Notes: generated from the sequence alone by a model not told the origin. A stretch of DNA of 8,507 nt from Candidatus Omnitrophota bacterium (GCA_018399915.1 JAGYNW010000082.1:1-8507); one strand, 5' to 3'. Positions 1-5,780 are shown, numbered from the stretch's first letter. Numbers and translations are program-made.

Positions 1-90
1 GGCTATACTTATACGGCAACACCGACATCCCCGGGAGTGACAGGGTCCACCACATATACCATTACCACCGGCGGGATCCTTTCTCCTTAA
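1..90 (+). CDS. C-terminal fragment of a Thr/Gly-rich, pilin-like protein (partial)
   Basis: Frame 1 is open from the window edge to a TAA at 88-90, giving 29 residues. They are rich in Thr, Gly, Ser, Pro and Tyr and end in TYTITTGGILSP. Short beta-rich, Thr/Gly-rich tails of this kind are typical of type IV pilins and type II secretion pseudopilins in uncultured Gram-negative lineages. The diagnostic N-terminal prepilin motif lies outside the window, so the family is inferred from composition only. A competing open frame runs from base 3 to about 182, but it reads through the start of the next gene and has a less protein-like, His/Arg-rich composition. I see no terminator between this stop and the next gene. 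Confidence 0.4.
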   Translation, partial: GYTYTATPTSPGVTGSTTYTITTGGILSP

Positions 91-157
91 AGGTGATTTT
101 GGGGGGAGACGAAATACTGGCTGTCTGTAATAACGGCAGGTCCGCTTTTAATCGACT

Positions 158-547
158 ATGCATAAAAAAATTATTAAAATAGTATTTATTGTTTTTCTCT
201 TTTTGAGCGCGAGCCCATTAACCACCCTGGCGGGTGGGCTCAAGCATGGTGTTTATAAAGCGTATTATTCTAATGGCGCTTTACGGATGAAGACTAAATA
301 TAAAAAAGGCCAACTGATTTACAAGAACATCTATTTCAAGAATGGCCATTTAAGCAAGCAGTATGTCTATAAAGGAAAACAAAGGATCAAGTCCAGAACA
401 TATTATGAAAATGGACAATTGCAAAGCGTTTGGTCCAAGAAGTCCGGCGAGGCAAGATATTACTCCCAACAAGGCAGCTTAAAAGCTGTTGTAAAAGACC
501 GTCCGAACGAAGCTTTAATCAAAAAACTTCCAGCATCCCTACTGTAG
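158..547 (+). CDS. Small secreted protein with MORN-type (MORN_2/YwqK-like) repeats
   Basis: This is a 129-residue protein. Residues 1-25 look like a Sec signal peptide: Lys-rich start, hydrophobic core IVFIVFLFLSA, and a plausible cleavage after TTLA. The rest is built from repeats of aromatic-x-x-Asn-Gly-x-Leu followed by a Tyr/Lys-rich stretch. The Asn-Gly (or Gln-Gly) pairs fall at residues 39, 62, 85 and 105, a period of 20-23 residues. That is the MORN_2 variant pattern found in YwqK-type proteins, which form extended beta-hairpin sheets. No enzymatic residues are evident, and a periplasmic or surface binding or structural role is inference. The YwqK family is sometimes labelled an antitoxin, but no toxin gene is adjacent. 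No strong Shine-Dalgarno lies before the ATG; the start is chosen because it gives an intact signal peptide. The gene converges on uppP with a 22-base gap. Confidence 0.75.
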   Translation: MHKKIIKIVFIVFLFLSASPLTTLAGGLKHGVYKAYYSNGALRMKTKYKKGQLIYKNIYFKNGHLSKQYVYKGKQRIKSRTYYENGQLQSVWSKKSGEARYYSQQGSLKAVVKDRPNEALIKKLPASLL

Positions 548-569
548 CAAGCCGGTTCATTCGAGTGTT

Positions 570-1364
570 TTAAATAAATGCGGATATGATCGTCAGCGCT
601 CCGAAAAACAGCATGAAATAGCCAAAGTTCACTTTCTGGGCGAAGCGGATCAGCGCATGCATGGATAGGATCCCAAAGATGAATGCGGAGGCCAAACCTG
701 TCAGGCCTTCAAGAGAAATATTTGTTTCGGAAAAGTGCATCAGGATATTCCCGGCAAAGACAATGGGAAGGCTCATTAAAAAGCTTAATTTAAGCGCGGT
801 AGTTTTATCAAATTTTTTTAAAAGTAAGATCGCTACTGTTATTCCGGAACGGGATATTCCCGGCAGGGCCGCAAATCCTTGCGCGATCCCTAAGGCAATA
901 CCGTCATGAACCTGCAGGTCGTCCTGACTTTTATGGCCGCTTTTTTTAACACTGAGTTCCATAGCGGCTGTAAAAAGGAGAAATATTCCGATAAGGCAGG
1001 TAATAAGCTTGCCTGTCACATCAAATTGGTCTTCGAAAGAAGATAAAAGTTTGATCAATCCAAGGCCCAGCGTACCGCTGATCAGTGTTGACAGGAAAAG
1101 GAAAACCAGCACCTTTTTTTGTTCTTCCTCTGCTTTGGAAAAAGAGAATAAGCTTTTGCAAAGCAGAAGGATCTCGCGCCGGAGATAAATCAGCGCGGCA
1201 AGAAAGGTGCCCAAGTGCAGAAAAAGGTTTTCTTTGCTTAATGCCTCTATGCTTTGGGAACTGTGGAGAATGTTTTTTTTAACCAGGGTAATAACGCCCG
1301 AAGAACTGACCGGCAGCCATTCGGTCACGCCCTGGATACATCCGATAATGATGTGTTCAATCAT
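570..1364 (-). CDS. uppP: Undecaprenyl-diphosphate phosphatase UppP/BacA
   Basis: UppP is an integral membrane enzyme that dephosphorylates undecaprenyl diphosphate to the monophosphate, recycling the lipid carrier for peptidoglycan and other envelope polymers; extra copies confer bacitracin resistance. The 264 residues match the family's usual length of about 265-275. The N-terminal motif is present as QGVTEWLPVSSSG (residues 11-23), with the (E/Q)xxxE pair as Gln11/Glu15. The second motif PGISRSG (168-174) carries the catalytic Arg172. The remaining sequence is hydrophobic, with about seven or eight membrane segments. Oddity: the residue after SSSG is usually His (SSSGH or SSTGH), but here it is Val24. 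The gene stands alone on the minus strand between rightward genes. Its start has no good Shine-Dalgarno, and a five-codon ATG...TGA frame (1374-1357) overlaps the initiation codon. Confidence 0.95.
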   Translation of the reverse strand: MIEHIIIGCIQGVTEWLPVSSSGVITLVKKNILHSSQSIEALSKENLFLHLGTFLAALIYLRREILLLCKSLFSFSKAEEEQKKVLVFLFLSTLISGTLGLGLIKLLSSFEDQFDVTGKLITCLIGIFLLFTAAMELSVKKSGHKSQDDLQVHDGIALGIAQGFAALPGISRSGITVAILLLKKFDKTTALKLSFLMSLPIVFAGNILMHFSETNISLEGLTGLASAFIFGILSMHALIRFAQKVNFGYFMLFFGALTIISAFI

Positions 1365-1600
1365 AAGCTTTCATGTTCTTTGAGGTACAATGAATTTATT
1401 AAATTTTTTTGTGATCGCAACAGGTTTATTATATAGAAATATCGCCCATGAGGGGATTTTTTTCCTTTTTATTCTTGGTGGATGAAAAACCGCTGAGTCC
1501 TGTAGGCCGCAGGGAAAATAATCGAAAAGGTTTGAGAAAACTATTGTTTTACTTTTTCATTTAGTGTAAATTTAGGGAGAAGTTTTCAGGGAGAATACGA
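1365..1600. other. Divergent intergenic region between uppP and the deaminase gene
   Basis: This 236-base spacer must carry the start signals for both divergent genes. The right part contains the candidate rightward promoter listed separately. On the minus strand a TATAAT lies at 1428-1433 but has no recognisable -35 at 16-18 bases, so the uppP promoter is unresolved. A short imperfect hairpin (CCTG...CAGG around 1500-1515) is too weak to call as an RNA element. I see no tRNA, known riboswitch or missed open reading frame here. Confidence 0.5.
1544..1572 (+). promoter_or_regulatory. Candidate sigma-70-type promoter for the deaminase operon
   Basis: TTGTTT (1544-1549) and TAAATT (1567-1572) are separated by 17 bases in an AT-rich stretch. 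The predicted start near 1579 leaves a leader of about 20 bases that contains the AGGGAG ribosome binding site (1588-1593), seven bases before the ATG. Each hexamer is imperfect, so this is a candidate only. It would drive the deaminase, the membrane protein and possibly the lipoprotein and trmB, since no terminator is visible between them. Confidence 0.45.
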
Positions 1601-2077
1601 ATGACCACATTTTATAAGAAATATATGTTAATGGCCATTGCCAAAGCCCGATCCGGGATTGATCTAGGTCAGACACCCTTTGGCGCGTGTATCGTAAAAG
1701 GACGCAAGGTGATCAGCTGCGCGCATAATGTGGTCTGGAAAAGTATGGATATAACGGCACATGCCGAGGTTCATGCGATAAGACAGGCCTGTAGCAAATT
1801 AAAAACCATTGATCTTAAGGGCTGTGTGCTGTATTCGACTTGTGAGCCTTGTCCGATGTGTTTCAGCGCTTGTCATTGGGCCAATATTTCGACTATTGTC
1901 TATGGATGCGCGATCAAAGACGCTCATAAGGCAGGTTTTCATGAATTAACCATATCGAATAAGCGCATGAAACAATGGGGAAAGAGTGAAGTGGCTATTG
2001 TTGGGGATTTTTTAAGGGAGGAAAATCAGCGTCTGTTCGCCTACTGGCAATCCAGGGAAGATAAAAGGGTTTATTAA
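1601..2077 (+). CDS. guaD: Guanine deaminase-type zinc nucleobase/nucleoside deaminase
   Basis: This 158-residue member of the cytidine/deoxycytidylate deaminase fold would hydrolytically remove the amino group from guanine (giving xanthine) or a related base in the cytosol. The zinc site is complete: His54-Ala-Glu56 (ligand and proton-shuttle Glu) and PCPMC with Cys84 and Cys87. The substrate-side segment TPFGACIV (25-32) corresponds to the GPFGAVIV of Bacillus GuaD. Length (about 156 in B. subtilis GuaD), the segment HKAGFHE and a C-terminus ending in Lys-Arg-Val-Tyr, like GuaD's Lys-Glu-Tyr, favour GuaD over the tRNA adenosine deaminase TadA. Assigning guanine as substrate is family-based inference. 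AGGGAG lies seven bases upstream of the ATG. It is first in a rightward run, 40 bases before the membrane protein. Confidence 0.85.
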   Translation: MTTFYKKYMLMAIAKARSGIDLGQTPFGACIVKGRKVISCAHNVVWKSMDITAHAEVHAIRQACSKLKTIDLKGCVLYSTCEPCPMCFSACHWANISTIVYGCAIKDAHKAGFHELTISNKRMKQWGKSEVAIVGDFLREENQRLFAYWQSREDKRVY

Positions 2078-2117
2078 GAGAGCCGTTTTGGTTAAAGTTA
2101 GATAAAGGAAAAATATT

Positions 2118-2723
2118 ATGTCTCAGAAATTTGTTATTTTATTGTTCGGATTCATTTTTCTCGTAACAGGTCTTCTTTGGACAGGTGTCATCGTCAAGAG
2201 GGGCCAAAGGCATTTTTTTCATGCCCAAAGCGGGTTTTCTTTTAAGACCCAATCCATGGAAGAAACCCTGGAGGACCAGAAAAAAATAGAGGTACACACC
2301 GCTCCCAGATTATTTAATAAGACCTTGAGCCTTCTCTTTTGGGGGACCGTTGGCATCGAAATGCTATGCGCTTTGTTTTATCTTTTGGCTGGTGTTTCAT
2401 TATTGTGGGGGTATCGTTTGTCCCGGGCCTGGGTCCTCTTAGCCGCTTTTTTTGACCTGCTCAGCAAGGTTTTTATCATAACGTATCATCAAAAGGTGTT
2501 GATCCCCTTTAATGAAGCTTTTGGGCCGAATGATATTATGGCCAATTATTTTTATCCTTCAGATCTCTGGCTTAACAGGATCTCCAATTTTTTTACAGGA
2601 TTGATTTTTATTGAGCCCGAATTTTTAGCCTGGGGTATTTTTTATGGAATCTATCTTTGTGTTCTTTTTTACTATTTTACCAGACCGGATGTGATTAAGC
2701 TGTTCGCCCATAAACAGGGTTAG
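2118..2723 (+). CDS. Unrecognised multi-pass inner-membrane protein
   Basis: I do not recognise the family of this 201-residue protein. Hydrophobic segments lie at about residues 4-26, 69-97, 104-124 and 168-188, giving roughly four transmembrane helices. A polar loop of about 40 residues follows helix 1, rich in Gln, Glu, Lys and His, including MEETLEDQKK. A second aromatic- and Pro-rich loop lies between helices 3 and 4, with GPNDIMANYFYPSDLW. No Cys pair, metal-binding cluster or transporter signature is visible. An AAAGGA-type ribosome binding site precedes the ATG. It lies 40 bases after the deaminase and 90 bases before the lipoprotein, so co-transcription is likely, but a functional link cannot be inferred. 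The Tyr/Trp/Phe-rich composition is typical of a small polytopic membrane protein. Confidence 0.7.
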   Translation: MSQKFVILLFGFIFLVTGLLWTGVIVKRGQRHFFHAQSGFSFKTQSMEETLEDQKKIEVHTAPRLFNKTLSLLFWGTVGIEMLCALFYLLAGVSLLWGYRLSRAWVLLAAFFDLLSKVFIITYHQKVLIPFNEAFGPNDIMANYFYPSDLWLNRISNFFTGLIFIEPEFLAWGIFYGIYLCVLFYYFTRPDVIKLFAHKQG

Positions 2724-2813
2724 GGCCTCCCCGTTGAAAGCCACTCACGCATGAGAGCTTGCATTTTGTCTTCGGAAGATAAAGGAAAACAAGGATTTAA
2801 TAGAAAGGTTTTT

Positions 2814-3260
2814 ATGCAAAAAATATATTTATTCATAGGGATGCTTTTTTTAGCCGGCTGTTCAACGGTCGCTTTTGAACCCGCTGTACCGCAGTCTGCG
2901 GACAAAGTTTTTCACGATCTTGACGGAAGAAGAAATTTAACGAATATCAGCCATGTTTATGAGGGGATGACCTATCTGGAAGTTTTGAGCATCATGGGCG
3001 ATAAGATCAATATCGGATATAGGCAGGACAAAAGCACATTAAATGTTCTTGAACCGATTACTTTAAAAAGTCCTTACCGGATGGAGATGTTGCGGGCTGA
3101 GGATAAAGTTTATAATGTTATTTACTATTACACTCGGATCCAAAAAAGCGATGGAATCGTGTCCGAAGACGAGTTGACGCCTTTGGTCTTTGAAGGGGAA
3201 CGTTTGATCGGCAAGGGAAGAGATTACCTCTTTCAGTTAAAAAATAAGATTAATTCATAA
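2814..3260 (+). CDS. DUF3192/OmlA-like envelope lipoprotein
   Basis: I start this gene at the ATG at 2814 (148 residues), not at the in-frame ATG at 2751. The internal start has an AAAGG site seven bases upstream and begins exactly with a lipoprotein signal peptide: a hydrophobic run, then the lipobox LAGC with the lipidated Cys at residue 16. The Ser-Thr that follows would allow sorting to the outer membrane. Residues 46-62 (EGMTYLEVLSIMG) match the 'GM...eVl..mG' turn of SmpA/OmlA-fold proteins. Residues 100-135 carry IQKSDGIVSEDELTPLVF and then GERLIGKG, closely resembling the YYRT..vKSDGiTTkDEcTPLVF...GWG signature that I recall for DUF3192. The function of DUF3192 is not established to my knowledge. 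Its 18-base gap to trmB suggests co-transcription. Confidence 0.8.
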   Translation: MQKIYLFIGMLFLAGCSTVAFEPAVPQSADKVFHDLDGRRNLTNISHVYEGMTYLEVLSIMGDKINIGYRQDKSTLNVLEPITLKSPYRMEMLRAEDKVYNVIYYYTRIQKSDGIVSEDELTPLVFEGERLIGKGRDYLFQLKNKINS

Positions 3261-3278
3261 TCAGGGCGGAAGGTCTGA

Positions 3279-4223
3279 GTGAACCCAAAGTCATGTTCTT
3301 TAAAGAATTTTATTCCCGTATATGAATGCGTGTCCCTTATTGATTGGGATAACCGGTTTTCGCAAAAGGCTCCGTTGGATGTTGAGATCGGGTTCGGGCT
3401 GGCAGAACATTTGATTGCCTTGGCGCAGGGTCACCCGGAAAGAAATTATATCGGGATAGAACAGGATAGAAAGAGGCTGCTCAAGGCCGCCGGCTCTATG
3501 ACTGTTATCGAAAAAAAGGATCCAGGTTCACTGGCGAATGTCCGCCTTTTGGGGATCGATGCGTGGATAGCCTTTGAGCGCCTGATCCCTGCTGATTGTC
3601 TTGAGAACATCTATTGCCTGTTCCCTTGCCCCTGGCCGAAAAAAAAGCATATAAGATTCCGGTTGTTTTCTTCTGATTTTTTGAATTTGTTGAATAGCCG
3701 ATTAAAAAACGACGGTGTTTTGTTGATCGTTACGGACTTTGAGCCTTACGTCCACTGGGTGGTCAATCAGTCCCGGGGAACGGGATTTTCCGTGCATACG
3801 CGGACAATTGCCACAAATTTTAATACGAAATTTGAGCGCAAATGGAAAGAAACAGGGCAGCAAGAGTTTTTTGAGATCCGGTTTGTGAAGAAAACAAATG
3901 TCACCTATCCGGTCAAAAAGGAAATAGAATTGAAAGCTTATAAAGTCAAACATTTTGATCCTGATAGATTTGTATTTTTCAATCAAGAAGGAGAGACAGC
4001 GATTATCCTCAAGGATATGTTCTTCGATCCTGTTAAACAACATGCGATGGTCCGGCTGGTTGTCTCGGAGCCTAATTTGACACAGCATTTTTGGGTTTCT
4101 GTGGCGAAAAAGGAGGAAGAGTGGACGATCTACCGGTCCGTTGGACAGAATTTGTTGCAGACGCAGGCCTTAGCCCAGGCATTGGAACGGGTCTATGTCG
4201 CGGTGCAGAGCAGCGGGAAATAA
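3279..4223 (+). CDS. trmB: tRNA (guanine-N7-)-methyltransferase, long form with altered catalytic motif
   Basis: TrmB uses S-adenosylmethionine to form m7G at position 46 of tRNA. The SAM-binding motif is DVEIGFGLAEHLIAL (34-48), followed by YIGIEQD (57-63). The signature block is NIYCLFPCPWPKKKH (110-124), then IVTDFEPY (150-157) and TKFERKWKETG (183-193), which retains the substrate-contacting Thr and Glu. Two things stand out. The usual FPDPWPK motif reads FPCPWPK, so the Asp regarded as catalytic is Cys117. The protein is also 314 residues, against about 210-240 for the E. coli/Bacillus type, with roughly 100 extra C-terminal residues; a C-terminal extension is known for Aquifex TrmB. The start is GTG, supported by GGAAGG five bases upstream and by the 18-base gap after the lipoprotein. 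Confidence 0.85.
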   Translation: MNPKSCSLKNFIPVYECVSLIDWDNRFSQKAPLDVEIGFGLAEHLIALAQGHPERNYIGIEQDRKRLLKAAGSMTVIEKKDPGSLANVRLLGIDAWIAFERLIPADCLENIYCLFPCPWPKKKHIRFRLFSSDFLNLLNSRLKNDGVLLIVTDFEPYVHWVVNQSRGTGFSVHTRTIATNFNTKFERKWKETGQQEFFEIRFVKKTNVTYPVKKEIELKAYKVKHFDPDRFVFFNQEGETAIILKDMFFDPVKQHAMVRLVVSEPNLTQHFWVSVAKKEEEWTIYRSVGQNLLQTQALAQALERVYVAVQSSGK

Positions 4224-4233
4224 ACATTTTTCT

Positions 4234-4261
4234 TTGAGGTAGGCGTTTAAAGTGATATCAT
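4234..4261 (+). promoter_or_regulatory. Candidate extended -10 promoter for the DsbA-like gene
   Basis: TTGAGG (4234-4239) is followed after 16 bases by TATCAT (4256-4261), which is preceded by TG plus one base (4253-4255), the extended -10 pattern. It lies in the 113-base AT-rich gap after trmB and would give a leader of about 70 bases. No terminator is visible between trmB and this site, so read-through from upstream is also possible. Confidence 0.4.
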
Positions 4262-4336
4262 AAATAAAATTAGAAATAGGTTATAGCGCGAGTAAGAAAT
4301 TCAGCATTAACAGATTAGTAACAGAAAGGGATATGA

Positions 4337-5203
4337 ATGAAGGAGAACAAGCTTTTTACCACCATTGTAGTTGTTATTATCGGCGTACTGATTGGTTTGG
4401 GCATTCTTGCCAAGCAATCCCGGTCCCCATTTTTTGAAGCTATTTACGATCAGCAGATCGCTATTTTAAAAGGGCAGGAACAAATCGTCCGCAAAATAGA
4501 CGCCATCGGGGAGTTTGACGTTAAAGATGATTACGGTCTTGATTCAATTATTGAAAAGCAAAAGGTTTTAGACGCACGTATTTCCATGCTGGAAAGTCAA
4601 ATGAGGGCTTTATCTGCGCAAGGAGCAAAGAATAAAGTCGAAGCGCCAACTCAACCTACCCGTCCGACGGAAGATCTTAATAAGGTCCATGATATCCCGG
4701 TCGCCCATAGTCCGGTTATAGGCAAAAAAGACGCGCCTGTGACTTTAGTAGAGTTTATGGACATTCAATGTCCTTATTGCGCCCGTTTTCATACGCCTTT
4801 ATTAGAGGTTCAAAAGGCGTATCCTGAGAAAGTGAACGTGATTATCAAGAATTTTCCTCTTGGCTTTCATGGTCAGGCTAAGAACGCTGCAAAAGCCGCC
4901 TTTGCCGCGGGGGAGCAAGGCAAATATCTGGAGATGATCAATCTTCTGTTGGAAAATAACCGCCAGTTAAGTGAAGAAAAATATGAGGAGTTGGCAGGTC
5001 AGTTGGGACTTGATGTGGCACAATTTAAAAAAGATTATAAGGGCAAAGAAGCGCAGTGGGAATCTTATATTCAGGCAGACATAAGATTGGGAAGTCAAGT
5101 CGGCGTCAGGGGAACCCCGACCATGTTTATTAATGGGAAACAGACCCGAGCCCGGACAGTGGAAGATTACAAGAAAGAGATTGAAAGCATTTTGAATAAA
5201 TAA
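4337..5203 (+). CDS. Membrane-anchored DsbA-family thiol-disulfide protein
   Basis: This 288-residue protein has an N-terminal membrane anchor (residues 8-25, with no good cleavage site), then a helical, probably coiled-coil stretch (about 35-95), a Pro/Thr linker (102-112) and a C-terminal thioredoxin-fold domain (about 120-288). The active site is EFMDIQCPYCARFH with Cys145-Pro-Tyr-Cys148. The cis-proline loop is GVRGTPTMFING with Pro261. This is the 'thioredoxin_4/DsbA' layout of periplasmic oxidases or isomerases and of relatives of Com1/BdbD. The CPYC pair is intact, so redox activity is expected. Whether it oxidises, isomerises or reduces cannot be told from the sequence, and no DsbB or VKOR partner is in the window. 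AGAAAGGG lies seven bases upstream. The gene has its own candidate promoter and its own terminator, so it looks monocistronic. Confidence 0.9.
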   Translation: MKENKLFTTIVVVIIGVLIGLGILAKQSRSPFFEAIYDQQIAILKGQEQIVRKIDAIGEFDVKDDYGLDSIIEKQKVLDARISMLESQMRALSAQGAKNKVEAPTQPTRPTEDLNKVHDIPVAHSPVIGKKDAPVTLVEFMDIQCPYCARFHTPLLEVQKAYPEKVNVIIKNFPLGFHGQAKNAAKAAFAAGEQGKYLEMINLLLENNRQLSEEKYEELAGQLGLDVAQFKKDYKGKEAQWESYIQADIRLGSQVGVRGTPTMFINGKQTRARTVEDYKKEIESILNK

Positions 5204-5223
5204 GAAGTGAAAAGTTAAAGCGG

Positions 5224-5264
5224 AAAAGGTCACTTTAGGATTTTTTTGAAGTGGCCTTTTTCTT
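5224..5264 (+). terminator. Rho-independent terminator after the DsbA-like gene
   Basis: The arms 5224-5235 (AAAAGGTCACTT) and 5249-5260 (AAGTGGCCTTTT) pair over 12 positions with one T-G wobble, around a 13-base loop. A T-run ends the right arm (5257-5261). It sits 20 bases after the stop codon. The A/T flanks could also let it work on the other strand, but no minus-strand gene needs it. Confidence 0.85.
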
Positions 5265-5298
5265 GGCTTTGCGCCGTTCTTCGTCTGGTAAACTTTGT

Positions 5299-5327
5299 TT
5301 GCTTATTTTCTAAAATTGGTATATACT
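5299..5327 (+). promoter_or_regulatory. Sigma-70-type promoter for the bL27-glmS-rsmI unit
   Basis: TTGCTT (5299-5304) and TATACT (5322-5327) have the ideal 17-base spacing. They lie just downstream of the terminator, in an AT-rich setting. The predicted start near 5334 leaves a long leader of about 130 bases before the bL27-like gene. This is the best-looking promoter in the window. Confidence 0.6.
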
Positions 5328-5333
5328 TTATAA

Positions 5334-5466
5334 CTTATTAGATCTGAATGTGCTTTTTGGGCACACCGTTCATCCGCAATGTGATTTTACAGAAAAAAGA
5401 TTATTATAAAATGTACGGCCTTATGTTTAAAGATTCGGTCAAAAAGGCCTTGTAAAGGAGGATACA
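5334..5466 (+). promoter_or_regulatory. Leader of the bL27-like gene with possible alternative hairpins
   Basis: The roughly 130-base leader contains a small hairpin, TGTGC (5349-5353) with GCACA (5361-5365), and a second inverted repeat, GGCCTT (5417-5422) with AAGGCC (5444-5449). The end of the second repeat overlaps CCTT (5448-5451), which can instead pair with AAGG (5455-5458) inside the Shine-Dalgarno AAAGGAGG (5454-5461). Ribosomal protein operons are often controlled in their leaders, so autoregulation is possible. The stems are short, though, and this does not match any leader family I recognise. No open reading frame or tRNA is seen here. Confidence 0.35.
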
Positions 5467-5718
5467 ATGGTAAAAGTAGGCGGCTTAACTTCAAAATTTT
5501 ACAGAGAGACCAAGGGTTTGAAAGTTTCCGGAGGGCAAAGCGTAAAAGCAGGCACTCTTCTTACGCGTGAAGGCCATAAGTGGCAACCGGGCCTCAATGT
5601 GACAGGAAAGATGCACCTAGTGGCTGTTTGCGACGGAGAAGTCCATTTCACGAAAAAAAAGAATAAGTATAATAAGCAGATAACCATTATCAATATTCGG
5701 CCGGTTGAAGAGAAATAA
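5467..5718 (+). CDS. rpmA: Divergent bL27-family ribosomal protein
   Basis: This basic protein of 83 residues can be aligned with large-subunit protein bL27. The core KGLKVSGGQSVKAGTLLTRE (16-35) corresponds to the family's 'KRLGVKkFGGQ.VkaGnIlvRQ'. Next, HKWQPGLNVTGK (37-48) corresponds to 'tkFhPG.NVg.GkD', and VAVCDGEVHFTKK (52-64) to 'fAl.DGvVkFe'. The N-terminal tail, which in normal bL27 (AHKKGGGSsrNGRDS...) reaches the peptidyl-transferase centre, is different and shorter: MVKVGGLTSKFYRET. RQRG is replaced by TREGH. The usual neighbour rplU (bL21) is absent. It could be the genome's only bL27 or a diverged paralogue. AAAGGAGG five bases before the ATG, together with a strong promoter, indicates high expression. 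A 62-base gap leads to glmS. Confidence 0.7.
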   Translation: MVKVGGLTSKFYRETKGLKVSGGQSVKAGTLLTREGHKWQPGLNVTGKMHLVAVCDGEVHFTKKKNKYNKQITIINIRPVEEK

Positions 5719-5751
5719 GAGTCGATCCGGTTTTTTTCAATGTCGGTGAAA

Positions 5752-5757
5752 TATAAT
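5752..5757 (+). promoter_or_regulatory. Possible internal -10 element before glmS
   Basis: A perfect TATAAT lies 24 bases before the glmS start, but no convincing -35 hexamer is found 16-18 bases upstream, only T-rich sequence. If used, it would give a leader of about 17 bases with no Shine-Dalgarno. It may simply reflect AT-rich spacer sequence. Confidence 0.25.
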
Positions 5758-5780
5758 AGTAATTTCTAAATAATGTAATT

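Noticed and set aside
661..909. Rightward open frame inside uppP
   Set aside because: It is antisense to strongly supported UppP motifs, has no ribosome binding site and its product has no recognisable features.
1357..1374. Five-codon upstream frame overlapping the uppP start on the minus strand
   Set aside because: It has no Shine-Dalgarno and is easily explained by chance in AT-rich sequence; there is no evidence of function.
1443..1475. Possible terminator (CCC/GGG stem followed by a T-run)
   Set aside because: Only three base pairs can form, and no rightward gene ends upstream of it.
1480..1525. Possible riboswitch or small RNA before the deaminase
   Set aside because: Only a five-pair imperfect hairpin is visible and it lies upstream of the best promoter. 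No known riboswitch core is recognised.
2751..2813. Longer N-terminus for the lipoprotein from the ATG at 2751
   Set aside because: It would bury the lipoprotein signal peptide behind 21 polar residues. The ATG at 2814 has its own ribosome binding site and places the lipobox correctly.
2720..2905. Leftward open frame across the spacer before the lipoprotein
   Set aside because: It overlaps the lipoprotein signal sequence antisense and has no recognisable start signals or family.
3702..4088. Leftward open frame of 128 codons inside trmB
   Set aside because: It lies opposite conserved TrmB motifs (TDFEPY, TKFERKWKETG), and its product shows no family features. It is a shadow of the coding strand.
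5719..5780. glmS ribozyme/riboswitch
   Set aside because: The gap is 62 bases, much shorter than the ribozyme, and lacks its conserved core.
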